A DNA stretch of 13,321 bases from Eggerthella sp. CAG:209 (GCA_000436075.1 FR884611.1:1-13321); one strand, 5' to 3'; numbered from the stretch's first letter, positions 1-7,985 are shown. The notes: generated by a model not told the origin, from the letters alone. Numbers and translations: made by a program.

Positions 1-204
1 CGGAAAAACGTCCGCACCCCCTATTGACCCGTAATTGCATAAAATCAACACTCCAACCCCGGCCTGGCCGAGAGCGATAAACACATTGGATTATTGTGCC
101 CAGTTTCTCAAGCGCGCGCTTCCATATACGACTCCTTAGGCAATGAAATATCTATCAATATGACACTTAGATAATCTTATAAAAGGTTACAGAATGGTAC
201 CTAA

Positions 205-231
205 TTAGCACTCTCGGCATTCGAGTGCTAA
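205..231 (+). promoter_or_regulatory. CIRCE operator (HrcA-binding site) upstream of hsp20
   Basis: The sequence is TTAGCACTC, nine spacer bases, GAGTGCTAA. This is a perfect inverted repeat and an exact match to the CIRCE consensus bound by the heat-shock repressor HrcA. It lies about 93 bp before the hsp20 start, so it would sit in the early transcribed region or at the transcription start. The AT-rich DNA just upstream (about 147-183) offers only weak promoter matches, for example a -10-like TATAAA at 178-183, so the promoter is not assigned precisely. HrcA control of hsp20 is inferred from the site; no hrcA gene is in the window. Confidence 0.93.
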
Positions 232-323
232 GAAACGCGTAGTATTGCAGTTGTCAAAAGAAGCAACGGCCGCGCAAGGGAAATCGGCAAGCCAACAATC
301 CCCTTGCGTGGCAAAGAAAGAAG

Positions 324-764
324 ATGATAAGGATGTTGGCACGTAGGAACTTTTTCAATGACTTTATGAGCGATCCTTTCGATTTCGGATTCTTCGGAAC
401 CGAACCAGCGCCTAAGGCAAACGCGTCTCTGATGAAGACCGATGTCAAAGAAACCGACAAAGCCTACGAACTCGATATCGATTTGCCTGGGTTCGACAAG
501 GAAAACGTTCAAATCGAGCTAAACGATGGCTACCTCACCATCAACGCTTCTACCAATGAAGAGAAGGAAGACAAGGACGAAAACGGCACCTTCCTTCGCA
601 AGGAACGCTTCGTTGGTTCATGCCGCCGCAGCTTCTACGTTGGCGACGATGTTTCGGAAGACGACATTTCCGCTAAGTTCGAAAACGGCATCTTGAGCAT
701 AAACGTACCCAAGAAGGAACTGCCCAAGCCCGAAGATCGCAAGCGCCTCATTTCCATCGATTAG
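324..764 (+). CDS. Small heat-shock protein, Hsp20/alpha-crystallin family
   Basis: ATP-independent cytoplasmic holdase chaperone that binds unfolding proteins under stress. The 146-residue product has a short hydrophobic N-terminus with several Phe residues (about 10-25) and an alpha-crystallin domain from about residue 36 to 130. The family signature A-x-x-x-N-G-x-L appears as AKFENGILSINVPK at 117-130. A C-terminal I-x-I anchor is present as ISI at 143-145, as used for oligomer assembly. Length is typical of bacterial Hsp20. The ATG at 324 follows an AG-rich stretch (AAGAAAGAAG); the ATG at 333, three codons on, is an equally plausible start. The gene is alone, preceded by a perfect CIRCE site and followed by a strong terminator, so it looks like a single-gene heat-shock unit repressed by HrcA. 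The Hsp20 identity is firm. Confidence 0.95.
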   Translation: MIRMLARRNFFNDFMSDPFDFGFFGTEPAPKANASLMKTDVKETDKAYELDIDLPGFDKENVQIELNDGYLTINASTNEEKEDKDENGTFLRKERFVGSCRRSFYVGDDVSEDDISAKFENGILSINVPKKELPKPEDRKRLISID

Positions 765-855
765 CCCTAGCGCCTGCCATCCCCATCCAGATAGCTCCAA
801 CATAACCAGAATGATGCTCTAGGCTTTTAATTGCCCCCATTCCCCAACTTGAACC

Positions 856-896
856 GCCCCCATTTCTTGGACATGAGAAATGGGGGCATTCTTTTA
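856..896 (+). terminator. Rho-independent terminator of hsp20
   Basis: A perfect 12-bp stem (856-867 with 876-887, arms GCCCCCATTTCT and AGAAATGGGGGC) with an 8-base loop is followed by ATTCTTTTA. It lies about 90 bp after the hsp20 stop. A partial extra copy of the left arm (GCCCCCATT, about 833-841) lies just before it and could compete for the same right arm. Confidence 0.88.
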
Positions 897-928
897 GCGC
901 AACCCGATTCAGACAGAATCGGAAGCGC
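897..928. other. Hairpin directly after the hsp20 terminator
   Basis: CCGATTC (904-910) and GAATCGG (916-922) form a perfect 7-bp stem around AGACA. Flanking GCGC at 897-900 and 925-928 can extend it across a small internal loop. There is no T-tract on the + strand. It sits between the hsp20 terminator and the -10-like element of the ABC operon, so it could be an operator or simply a structured spacer. Function unknown. Confidence 0.4.
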
Positions 929-949
929 CACAGACCTGGTGATTTCCCG

Positions 950-955
950 TATACT
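950..955 (+). promoter_or_regulatory. Putative -10 element of the ABC transporter operon
   Basis: TATACT matches the sigma-70 -10 consensus in five of six positions. It lies about 105 bp before the operon's first start codon. No good -35 hexamer is visible 16-18 bp upstream, so this is a tentative call based on one box and position. Confidence 0.35.
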
Positions 956-1059
956 AAGCAAAGTAGAAGGTGCTTTGCGTCGCATGGCTTCGTAAGCTAA
1001 TCTCTATCGCGAAACCCATTCGAGGCACCGTTTCGTACGCAGCAAAGCGAGGGGCCGAC

Positions 1060-1761
1060 ATGTCGTACATCGAATTCAACAACGTTGTTAAGCGGTACGG
1101 GTCGGGTGCAGCAGAAATCAGGGCCCTTGATGGCGCGTCTTTTTCCGTTGAGAAAGGCGAGCTCGCCGTAATCCTTGGCGCGTCAGGCGCCGGTAAAACC
1201 ACCGCTCTGAACATCTTGGGTGGTATGGACGGCGCCACCGATGGCAGCGTTCTCATCGACGGGCAGGATATCGCTCGCAGTAGCGAATCGCAACTGGTGG
1301 AATACCGCCGCGCCGCCGTGGGGTTCGTGTTCCAGTTTTACAACCTAGTTCCCAACCTTACGGCGCTTGAAAATGTCGAGCTTGCTTCACAGATCTGCCC
1401 CGATTCCCTCAATGCCGCCGAAACGCTCTGCCGCGTTGGGTTGGAAAAGCGCCTCAACAACTTCCCCGCCCAACTCTCTGGCGGCGAACAACAGCGCGTT
1501 GCCATCGCCCGAGCACTCGCGAAAAACCCCAAGCTCCTCTTGTGCGACGAGCCCACAGGAGCTCTCGATTACCGCACCGGCAAACAGATTCTTCAGCTGC
1601 TGCAGGACACCTGCCGCTCTTCGCACATTACTGCGCTGGTTATTACCCACAACGCTGCCCTGGCCCCTATGGCCGACCGCGTTATCCGCATGAACAGCGG
1701 ACGGGTAACCAGCATCGAAACAAACGCACACCCCACGCCAATTGCTGAAATTGAATGGTAG
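1060..1761 (+). CDS. ABC transporter ATP-binding protein, MacB/LolD-type
   Basis: Cytoplasmic ATPase that would energise the permease encoded just downstream. All nucleotide-binding motifs are present: Walker A GASGAGKTT (40-48), Q-loop Gln 92, signature LSGGEQQ (139-145), Walker B LLLCDEP with catalytic Glu 164, D-loop ALD and switch His 197. LSGGEQQR and DEPTGALD are typical of the LolD/MacB/FtsE branch. The chosen ATG at 1060 has AGGGG five bases upstream and gives 233 residues, the normal size. The reading frame stays open to 970, but those 30 residues resemble no part of the family. The stop codon is 6 bp from the next start, so the two genes are co-transcribed and probably translationally linked. 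The substrate cannot be read from the ATPase. Confidence 0.95.
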   Translation: MSYIEFNNVVKRYGSGAAEIRALDGASFSVEKGELAVILGASGAGKTTALNILGGMDGATDGSVLIDGQDIARSSESQLVEYRRAAVGFVFQFYNLVPNLTALENVELASQICPDSLNAAETLCRVGLEKRLNNFPAQLSGGEQQRVAIARALAKNPKLLLCDEPTGALDYRTGKQILQLLQDTCRSSHITALVITHNAALAPMADRVIRMNSGRVTSIETNAHPTPIAEIEW

Positions 1762-1767
1762 CCAATC

Positions 1768-4700
1768 ATGGCACGAGCATTTTCTAAAGACACCTTTCGC
1801 ACTATCGCCAACAGCAAGAAGCGCTTTATTTCCATCCTGGTCATTTGCGCATTGGGCGTAACCATGGTGTGCGGCCTGCGCGCATCCTGCGTTGACCTGC
1901 GCAATTCCGCCGATGCTTTCTTCAGCGAGCAAGGCCTCTACGATGTATGCGTGCAGTCAACCTTAGGGCTGACCACAGACGATGTTGCAGCCGTTTCTTC
2001 GCTAGAAGGCGTTGCCGTTGCAGAAGGAACTTGGGAAGAAGAGACCTATACGCCACTCGGCCAAAAACGCGCAAGCGTAGGGGTAAAGGCCCTTTCAAGC
2101 GAGGGGTTCAACATGCCCAAGGTTCTTGACGGCTCCCTACCCGCAAATGAGCACGAAGTTGCCGTAACTGAAAACTACCTAACCGACTCGGGTCTTTCGC
2201 TCGGCGATACCGTAACGCTTGAAGAGAACGACAACGAGGTATTCCAGCGAACCCAATACACCATCACCGCTAGCGTGATCGACCCAACCGAGCTCACCAA
2301 CCCCAATGGATCCATCGCCATACGAGCCAGTGCATCTCCCGACTACTCGTTCTTCGTAACACCCGATGCCGTAACCGCCGATGTGTTCACCGCCATATAC
2401 GTGAAAGCCAAGAACAGCACAGGCGCGAAAAGCTTTTCTCCAGAATATTCCGCGCTTCTCGACAACCTCACCACCCAAATTGAAGGGATCAAAAAACAGC
2501 GCGAGGAGGCGCGAACAGAGCAGATTCGTCAGGACGCACTCGACGAAATCTCTAAAGCAGAAGCCGAGGCAAATGAAGAACTATCCGATGCACAGCGGAA
2601 AATCGACGATGCGCAAAGCACGCTTGATTCAGGCAAACGGGAAATTGCCGCAAACAAGCGCACTTTGCGCAACAGTGAAAACACCCTAGCCCAATCAGAA
2701 GCCGAGCTTCGACGGCAGGAGAACCAGCTGGCAAGCGCCTCAAAGAAAATCGAGGATGGCTATGCTGCAATCTTAAATGGGCAAGCCCAGATCGACGAAG
2801 GCCGAGCCCAGGCAAATGCCGCTTGCGATGATGCAGCGGCGCAAGTTAAAGCCGCTTTGGCTGCTGGCATGATAAGCCAAGAGGAAGCCTCGGCACAGCT
2901 TGCGGGCATCGAAGCGCAGCGCGCTCAAACGCTTGCCCAGCTCGATGCCCAGGAAAAACAGCTTTCCGCCGCTAAGCAGGAGCTCGACGCCCAGGCAGCG
3001 CAGGTTTCAGCGGGAATGAAGGCAATCTCGCAGGGCCGGGAACAACTTTCCGCAGGCAAACAGCAGCTGAAATCGGGCAAACAGCAGCTTTCCGCCGCCG
3101 AGACAGAGCTCACAGAAGGCCAGGCCGAGCTCGACAAACAGCGCGCGCAGTTCGAAAGCAGCAAAGCTGAGGCCCGCGCAAAATTCGAAGACGCCCGGGC
3201 AGAAGTGGATGACATCGAGCAAGGGCGCTGGTACGTGCAAACACGCGAATCAAACGCAGGCTATGCCAGCGTCGAGTCGGATGCTTCTTCCATTGAGGCC
3301 ATCGGGTTCGTGTTCCCCGTAGTGTTCATCGTAGTTGCCGTGCTCATCGCGCTTACCACCATCACCCGTTTGGTTGAAGAAGAACGAGGGCTTATCGGCA
3401 CCTACAAATCACTGGGGTACCGCAACCGCGCCATCTTGGGCAAGTACCTAACGTACGCGCTTTTGGCGTGCCTCCTGGGTAGCGCCGTGGGCGAGTTCTG
3501 CGGATTCGTGCTTTTCCCCGCATTCCTGTTCTCCGTGTTCCAAATCATGTACCTCCTGCCCACGTACCTGCTTTCATTCGACACGTTCTATGGCATGGGC
3601 AGTATGCTGTTCTTCATTGCAGGAATTGTTGGGGCTGCAGTGTTCGCCTGCCGCGCCGAGCTTGCACAAACGCCTGCCACGCTCATGCGTCCAAAAGCGC
3701 CCCGTTCCGGCTCACGCATCTTACTTGAACGAATCCCCTTCATCTGGAAGCGTTTGGCATTCCTAGATAAGGTAACGGCACGCAACTTGCTTCGCTACAA
3801 GAAGCGCTTCTTCATGACGGTATTCGGAATCATGGGGTGCATGGCTTTGCTTATCTGCGGATTTGCCATCAAAGACTCCGTGCATGCCCTTTCCCCTATG
3901 CAATATGGCGACATTTATCGCTATGACGCCTTGGCCATCACCGGCCCCAACAGCTTCAAAGAATGCGAAACACTGCTTGAGGGAAGCGAGGAAGTTTCCT
4001 CTATCCAGGAAGTTGCCGTCGATTCGATAACCCTCACCTCCAACGGCGACGACGAATCGCTGCAACTGTTCGTGCTGCCCGATGGTGCCGATCTTTCTCC
4101 CTATGTTTCGCTTAAAAGCGATGGAGAGGCACTGCCTCTTTCCGAAAACGGCATGATTCTCACGCGAAACGCTGCCGACCTTTTAGGAGTAGGCGCAAAC
4201 GACGAAATCACCGTAAAAACCAGCGCACTCGACGAAGCGACCGTGCCCATAACCCACATAGCAGACAACTACTTGGGCAATGCCGCCTATCTTACGCAAA
4301 GTGCCTATGAACAGCTGTTCGATGAAGAGGTTCAGCCCAACGGCTTCTACCTTGCACTTTCAGGCAGCGACACCGAAAAAGAGGCATTCGCCGACAGCTT
4401 GGCTGAACGCAACGAATTCCTTTCCGTTTCCAGTACTCAGCAGATGAACGAGGAATTCTCTAAGTCGTTCGACCTGATCAACACCATTGTGTACGTTATC
4501 GTCTTCTTGGCAGCGGCGTTGGCATTCGTGGTGCTGTTCACGCTTTCCACAACCAACATATCCGAACGCACGCGCGAACTGGCAACCATCAAGGTGTTGG
4601 GCTTCCGCAAACGCGAAGTTAACCACTACGTGAATAAGGAAACGGTACTGCTAACCATTATCGGCGTAGTTTTAGGCATCCCCGCAGGATACGCATTCAG

Positions 4701-4878
4701 CCACATGCTCACCTATGTGCTGAAAATGCCTTCCATTTACTTTGCAGTGACCATCGATCCAATCAGCTACGCCTACGCATGCGGCCTCACACTGCTGTTC
4801 GCCTTCATCGTGGCGCAGCTCTCCAACCGCACCCTGGCAAAGATCAACATGATCGAAGCATTGAAGAGCATCGAATAG
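1768..4878 (+). CDS. ABC transporter permease, two FtsX/MacB modules with large extracellular coiled coil
   Basis: Membrane partner of the preceding ATPase. Residues 20-40 form the first membrane helix, followed by an extracytoplasmic domain (about 45-235). A long, highly charged coiled coil runs from about 238 to 485. The first FtsX module covers about 512-635, with the cytoplasmic coupling segment VEEERGLIGTYKSLGY at 536-551. A helix follows at about 680-700, then a second extracytoplasmic domain (about 710-890) and a second FtsX module (about 903-1030) with the matching segment ERTRELATIKVLGF at 933-946. The coiled coil contains heptads of the xxxLxxG type (for example LSAGKQQLKSGKQQL at 427-441), known from phage-infection-protein-like and other envelope proteins. 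Relatives act as mechanotransmitters or exporters of lipoproteins, peptides or toxic compounds rather than importers. The substrate is unknown. The start at 1768 follows the ATPase stop directly; no strong ribosome site is visible, which fits coupling. Confidence 0.92.
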   Translation: MARAFSKDTFRTIANSKKRFISILVICALGVTMVCGLRASCVDLRNSADAFFSEQGLYDVCVQSTLGLTTDDVAAVSSLEGVAVAEGTWEEETYTPLGQKRASVGVKALSSEGFNMPKVLDGSLPANEHEVAVTENYLTDSGLSLGDTVTLEENDNEVFQRTQYTITASVIDPTELTNPNGSIAIRASASPDYSFFVTPDAVTADVFTAIYVKAKNSTGAKSFSPEYSALLDNLTTQIEGIKKQREEARTEQIRQDALDEISKAEAEANEELSDAQRKIDDAQSTLDSGKREIAANKRTLRNSENTLAQSEAELRRQENQLASASKKIEDGYAAILNGQAQIDEGRAQANAACDDAAAQVKAALAAGMISQEEASAQLAGIEAQRAQTLAQLDAQEKQLSAAKQELDAQAAQVSAGMKAISQGREQLSAGKQQLKSGKQQLSAAETELTEGQAELDKQRAQFESSKAEARAKFEDARAEVDDIEQGRWYVQTRESNAGYASVESDASSIEAIGFVFPVVFIVVAVLIALTTITRLVEEERGLIGTYKSLGYRNRAILGKYLTYALLACLLGSAVGEFCGFVLFPAFLFSVFQIMYLLPTYLLSFDTFYGMGSMLFFIAGIVGAAVFACRAELAQTPATLMRPKAPRSGSRILLERIPFIWKRLAFLDKVTARNLLRYKKRFFMTVFGIMGCMALLICGFAIKDSVHALSPMQYGDIYRYDALAITGPNSFKECETLLEGSEEVSSIQEVAVDSITLTSNGDDESLQLFVLPDGADLSPYVSLKSDGEALPLSENGMILTRNAADLLGVGANDEITVKTSALDEATVPITHIADNYLGNAAYLTQSAYEQLFDEEVQPNGFYLALSGSDTEKEAFADSLAERNEFLSVSSTQQMNEEFSKSFDLINTIVYVIVFLAAALAFVVLFTLSTTNISERTRELATIKVLGFRKREVNHYVNKETVLLTIIGVVLGIPAGYAFSHMLTYVLKMPSIYFAVTIDPISYAYACGLTLLFAFIVAQLSNRTLAKINMIEALKSIE

Positions 4879-4912
4879 GCACCCACGTTTGAGGGGTGGC
4901 AGTTCTTCTCTT
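4879..4912 (+). terminator. Weak terminator-like hairpin after the ABC operon
   Basis: CACCC (4880-4884) can pair with GGGTG (4894-4898) around a 9-base loop. A pyrimidine-rich stretch follows (AGTTCTTCTCTT). The hairpin begins right after the permease stop. The stem is short and the U-tract interrupted, so this is a moderate-to-weak prediction. Confidence 0.35.
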
Positions 4913-5032
4913 GGCCCATCGGCTCGATTTACGCCAGGGCGTTGATTCCCCGAGGGTTGCAAGGCTGCTTTGCCGAAGCGTCATTGACCAGGCTTTCATC
5001 AAGGGCTTAGCCCCCGAAAGCTGCCAAAGCTG

Positions 5033-5152
5033 CTTTCTTAGGCTGCCCCTGGCAAAGTTTGCGCCATTTGTTCTTGCAGTTGCGTCGGTCGATTTCACAG
5101 CGCAGATGCTGTATCGGACTTTCTTAGGCCGCCATTGGCCCAATTCGCGCCA
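5033..5152. repeat. 34-bp imperfect direct repeat, two copies
   Basis: Positions 5033-5066 and 5119-5152 both begin CTTTCTTAGG and end GCGCCA. They match at 27 of 34 positions by hand alignment, with start points 86 bp apart. A third, much weaker relative may lie at about 4905-4938. The repeats fall in the 294-bp convergent gap between the permease and the sugar-phosphate transferase. Open frames on both strands there look nothing like proteins I know. Origin and function unknown. Confidence 0.55.
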
Positions 5153-5172
5153 GAGCCTGTCCTGTTCGAGAT

Positions 5173-6309
5173 TTACCGGTCCCGTTTGGGTTCCTGAGGA
5201 TCCCTGAGCTCGGGCTTGCGACGAGGGTTGAAATGATGGCTCAGAGCGTCGCCCAACAGACGCAGCTTCACGATGGCATACGCCGTAACCGCACAGGCAA
5301 TAAGAAAAATGGGGATGCGCACCAGATTGTCGGCCCAGGTAATGATTACGCCACAGGCAGCAAGGAGCGCCGTCCAAGCCCACATGATAAGCACGGTTGC
5401 GCGTTGACTGAATCCTGCACGCATCAGGCGATGGTGGATGTGCCCCTTGTCTGCTTCGTCGATAGGACGATGCTCGCGCTTTCGACGCACAATGGCGAAA
5501 AACGTATCAAGGATCGGAACACCCGCCGCCAGAATAGGCACCAGCAGCGAAACGAACAAGGCCGACCGCGCTACAGCAAACAGGGAAATGACGCCCAACG
5601 AAAAACCCAGAAGCAGTGCGCCTGAATCACCCATAAAGATAGATGCGGGGAAGAAATTGGATTTCAGGAAGCCTGCGCACACGCCAACAAGAATGACACT
5701 GAACAGCGCTGCATCGAAACGTCCGGTAAGCACTGCGAACAGCAAGATGGTTATCACGGAAATACCCGTAATACCTGCTGCCAAGCCATCGAGGCCGTCA
5801 ATCAAGTTGATAACGTTGGCAAAAGCCACCAGGTAAAACACCGTTAGAGGGTAGGCGACCCAGCCAAATTCAATGTACCCTTCGCCAAAAGGATTATGGA
5901 TGCTGGAAAATAGCAGGCCAGAACAGGCAACCACACAAGCAGCAACTATCTGTCCCAGCATCTTTGCTTTGGGGTTTAGATCAACCACATCGTCAACGGC
6001 GCCCACGAGAAATATCAAAACCGTGCCCAGCAAAACGCCCCAATAGTTGACTTCAATGCCGTTGTAGTCGATGAAAGGGTCAACCCACCCGAAGGCATAG
6101 ACACCAAAACCAGCAACGGCAAGCGCCGCCAAAATGCCGCCGAAAATAGCCACACCGCCCATACGCGGAATGGGAAGCATGTTTACACGGCGAGCACTGG
6201 GGTAATCGATAGCATCAAGCTTGATAGCAAGCTTGCGGGCAAGAGGGGTCAAGGCAATGGTAACCACTGCGGCAACGGCGAAGAGAACGCCGCATTCAAG
6301 CCAGTCCAT
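5173..6309 (-). CDS. Polyprenyl-phosphate sugar-1-phosphate transferase (WecA/TagO/MraY family)
   Basis: Integral membrane enzyme that moves a sugar-1-phosphate, usually GlcNAc-1-P, from a UDP-sugar to undecaprenyl phosphate. This is the first step of wall teichoic acid, O-antigen-like or other surface-glycan synthesis. The 378-residue protein has about ten or eleven hydrophobic helices. It carries the family's cytoplasmic motifs: DDVVD (106-110), NVINLIDGLDGLAAG (165-179), FMGDSG (225-230, nucleophile and Mg region) and GHIHHRL (289-295). The GHxHHR form points to the WecA/TagO branch rather than MraY, and there is no mur operon around it. The tail (about 350-378) is basic and cytoplasmic. 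The start at 6309 has GAGGGGGG just upstream on the - strand. A GT2 gene lies divergently next door, which supports a surface-glycan role. The exact sugar is not determinable. Confidence 0.93.
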   Translation of the reverse strand: MDWLECGVLFAVAAVVTIALTPLARKLAIKLDAIDYPSARRVNMLPIPRMGGVAIFGGILAALAVAGFGVYAFGWVDPFIDYNGIEVNYWGVLLGTVLIFLVGAVDDVVDLNPKAKMLGQIVAACVVACSGLLFSSIHNPFGEGYIEFGWVAYPLTVFYLVAFANVINLIDGLDGLAAGITGISVITILLFAVLTGRFDAALFSVILVGVCAGFLKSNFFPASIFMGDSGALLLGFSLGVISLFAVARSALFVSLLVPILAAGVPILDTFFAIVRRKREHRPIDEADKGHIHHRLMRAGFSQRATVLIMWAWTALLAACGVIITWADNLVRIPIFLIACAVTAYAIVKLRLLGDALSHHFNPRRKPELRDPQEPKRDR

Positions 6310-6748
6310 GCGCCCCCCCTCTTTCTCGAACTTATTGGATAGCGCGGCAGAACGCGCTCACGTCAAATGATGATTATATACCGAAGAGACGCTTCTCCCG
6401 ACTACAGCTAACTAACGGCATCGCAAGCGCAAAGAGAGGAAGGCCGTCATCTACGTCGGCGCAGAAAAACAACCGCCGGATTTTATCGGTTTTTCGCATG
6501 GCCCTGACTTGCGCGAGCGCGGCCCCTCCGCTTCGGGAATCGCAACCGTGAAGAAGTTCGGACCACCCGCACCCATGCCGAAGAGCCTTGCAGTTCCCCT
6601 CCGCCAACAGCTTACTTTTGCAGCCTTTGTGGAGAGCAGCCACCAAAACGTGGAAGTACCTTGTACTCCCCGTCAGGCAACACATGCAGCACTACTGCAT
6701 TGTGTAGAATGAGCGAGTTGAAACCCGTAGATTCAGGAGAAGGTGTTC
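6310..6748. other. Divergent intergenic region between two glycan-synthesis genes
   Basis: This 439-bp gap separates the - strand transferase from the + strand GT2 gene. It holds a likely promoter for the - gene (6373-6378) and a 6-bp perfect hairpin ATGCAG/CTGCAT (6684-6700). That hairpin sits just before a -10-like TAGAAT (6705-6710) facing the GT2 gene. A short palindrome AGTACcttGTACT is centred near 6660. Between 6460 and 6500 an A-rich/T-rich pair can form a bulged hairpin ending in TTTTT. The open frame covering most of it on the - strand (6374-6685) has no recognisable domain and poor composition. I see no convincing gene here. Confidence 0.5.
6373..6378 (-). promoter_or_regulatory. 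Perfect -10 hexamer upstream of the sugar-phosphate transferase
   Basis: Read on the - strand this is TATAAT within GTATATAATC, an exact -10 consensus. It is placed so that transcription would begin about 57 nt before the transferase start codon. The -35 position (TCGGGA with a 17-bp spacer) matches the consensus only partly. Confidence therefore rests on the -10 and its location. Confidence 0.5.
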
Positions 6749-7813
6749 GTGTCACACAGTCCCGCGATAAGCGTCATTATTCCTGTCTACAACGTAGAAT
6801 CTTGGCTGCGTCGTGCCGTTGGCTCGCTGCAGAATCAAACATGCACCAGCTACGAGATTCTGCTGGTAGACGATGGAAGCACCGATGGCAGTGGCGCTCT
6901 GTGCGACAAACTTGCCGATGACGATGTGCGCATCCGTGTAATCCATCAGGAAAACCAGGGAGCCGCCGCTGCACGCAACGCCGCTATCGAAATCGCTCGT
7001 GGCGATTACCTGTACTTCATGGACGGCGACGACTGGTGCGATCGCACCATGCTGAAGGACATGTACCGCGTTGCTTCCGAGCACAACCTCGACCTTCTTA
7101 TTACCGGTTTTACCATCGACACGTACTATGACGACGAAGGCAAGTACTATCGTGAGCTGCGCAATGCACCCGATCGCATCTTCGAATCGCAAGAAGAATT
7201 CCGCGCAAACGCCTGCCAGCTTTTCGATGCCCAACTTCTGTATGCGCCGTGGAACAAGCTGTATCGTCGCAGCTACATCAAGGAAAAGGGCATCCGATTC
7301 CCTGGCACGTTCTGGGACGACCTGCCGTTCAACCTCGATGTCATGCGAGAGGTTGAACGCGTGGGGTGCATCGACGGTCACTACTACCACTTCCTGCGTG
7401 CTCGCGCCGAAAGCGAAAACACCAAGTACCGTCCCGACATGTACGACAAACGTGAAGAAGAACATCGCTGGATGAACGAGCTATACGCGTATTGGAACTT
7501 GGATTCTCCCGAAATCGAGGAGTTTTTAGCCCGTCGCTACGCAGAACGGCTAGTTGGCTGCATCGAAAACGTAACTAACCGCAACTGCACGCTTTCGAAG
7601 GAAGAAAAGCGCGCCGCCATCAAGCAAATGATATCCACTCCTCACGCACGCGAAGCGTTGAAGAAGGCGCGACCCCGCACCAAGATGATGTACCTGGTAT
7701 TGGCGCCCTTGCGTATGGGTAACATCACGCTCACCATGACGGAAAGCGAATTCATAAGCTGGGTGCGCCAAAACAGCACCAGCCTTTTCGCACGCCTAAA
7801 AGCAAACCGCTAA
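6749..7813 (+). CDS. Glycosyltransferase family 2 (GT-A fold)
   Basis: Cytoplasmic or membrane-associated enzyme that transfers a sugar from a nucleotide-sugar donor, probably during surface polysaccharide or glycolipid assembly. The N-terminal GT-A domain is textbook: SVIIPVYN (8-15), VDDGSTDGS (40-48), the AAAARNAAI nucleotide-binding segment (72-80), and FMDGDDW (90-96), whose DGDD supplies the metal-binding DxD. WNKLYRRSYI (168-177) and FWDDLPFN (188-195) are conserved in this GT2 subgroup. The remaining C-terminal part is helical and basic at the end, with no clear transmembrane helix. GTG at 6749 is preferred because AGGAG lies nine bases upstream; another GTG at 6743 is only two or three bases from the same site. 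This gives 354 residues. It is divergent from the polyprenyl-phosphate transferase and ends in its own terminator. Donor and acceptor are unknown. Confidence 0.93.
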   Translation: MSHSPAISVIIPVYNVESWLRRAVGSLQNQTCTSYEILLVDDGSTDGSGALCDKLADDDVRIRVIHQENQGAAAARNAAIEIARGDYLYFMDGDDWCDRTMLKDMYRVASEHNLDLLITGFTIDTYYDDEGKYYRELRNAPDRIFESQEEFRANACQLFDAQLLYAPWNKLYRRSYIKEKGIRFPGTFWDDLPFNLDVMREVERVGCIDGHYYHFLRARAESENTKYRPDMYDKREEEHRWMNELYAYWNLDSPEIEEFLARRYAERLVGCIENVTNRNCTLSKEEKRAAIKQMISTPHAREALKKARPRTKMMYLVLAPLRMGNITLTMTESEFISWVRQNSTSLFARLKANR

Positions 7814-7815
7814 TC

Positions 7816-7848
7816 AAGAGCTCGCAGATGCGAGCTCTTTCTTTCCTT
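7816..7848 (+). terminator. Rho-independent terminator of the GT2 gene
   Basis: A perfect 10-bp stem AAGAGCTCGC / GCGAGCTCTT (7816-7825 with 7830-7839) has an AGAT tetraloop and is followed by TCTTTCCTT. It starts two bases after the GT2 stop codon. The T-tract also forms the beginning of the decayed TSUP fragment described separately. Confidence 0.87.
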
Positions 7849-7937
7849 GCGCCCAAGGGATTACGACAAAAGCGCATCAGCCAAGAACAATTCGCGAAGC
7901 CCGGAAAACTCACTGCAATCAGCTGCTTTTTTGTTAG
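7840..7937 (+). pseudogene. Remnant of a TSUP transporter gene 3' end, inverted relative to the intact copy
   Basis: Read on the + strand, this segment encodes LSFLAPKGLRQKRISQEQF followed by AKPGKLTAISCFF. The end of the intact - strand TSUP gene encodes LSTWLGGLIQKRISQEQF, then VKFTYVLLTVIGCVLL. Over the best 33 bases (7867-7899) the two match at 29 positions. Three of the four differences are synonymous third-position changes, so the copies diverged while both were protein-coding. Everything upstream of about 45 codons is missing and the frame has no normal start or stop. I interpret it as the surviving tail of a second, convergent TSUP gene, or of an old inverted duplication. It is unlikely to make protein. 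Confidence 0.75.
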
Positions 7938-7985
7938 GTTCGGAATGCGCGCCGCATGGCGGTGTCGGGCTGGGTCTGGAGCCGC
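7938..7985 (+). repeat. Left arm of long inverted repeat
   Basis: The arm pairs with 8112-8159. Bases 7938-7974 are perfectly complementary to 8123-8159 (37 bp), then one extra base occurs on the right side, then about 8 more pairs (TCTGGAGC). Weaker complementarity continues inward to about 8013 and 8091 (blocks AAGCCAC, CCATTCC and TGTT). It begins where the decayed TSUP fragment ends. No target-site duplication is evident at the outer ends. Confidence 0.9.

Noticed and set aside
970..1059. N-terminal 30-residue extension of the ABC ATPase frame
   Set aside because: The extra residues match nothing in the family, there is no ribosome site at 970, and AGGGG at the proper distance from 1060 fixes the start.
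4896..5207. 103-codon + strand frame in the convergent gap
   Set aside because: No domain, no ribosome site, Cys/Ser/Arg-rich, and it runs into the opposite gene.
4844..5383. 179-codon open frame on the - strand overlapping the transferase 3' end
   Set aside because: It overlaps well-supported coding sequence of the WecA-type gene and the end of the permease. Its composition (many Trp, Ser, Arg) is not protein-like, and part of it is just the translated 34-bp repeat.
5438..5836. 132-codon + strand frame inside the sugar-phosphate transferase gene
   Set aside because: Antisense shadow of a gene carrying all the family motifs.
6374..6685. 103-codon - strand frame in the divergent gap
   Set aside because: No recognisable domain and low-quality composition. 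It lies where promoters of the flanking divergent genes must be.
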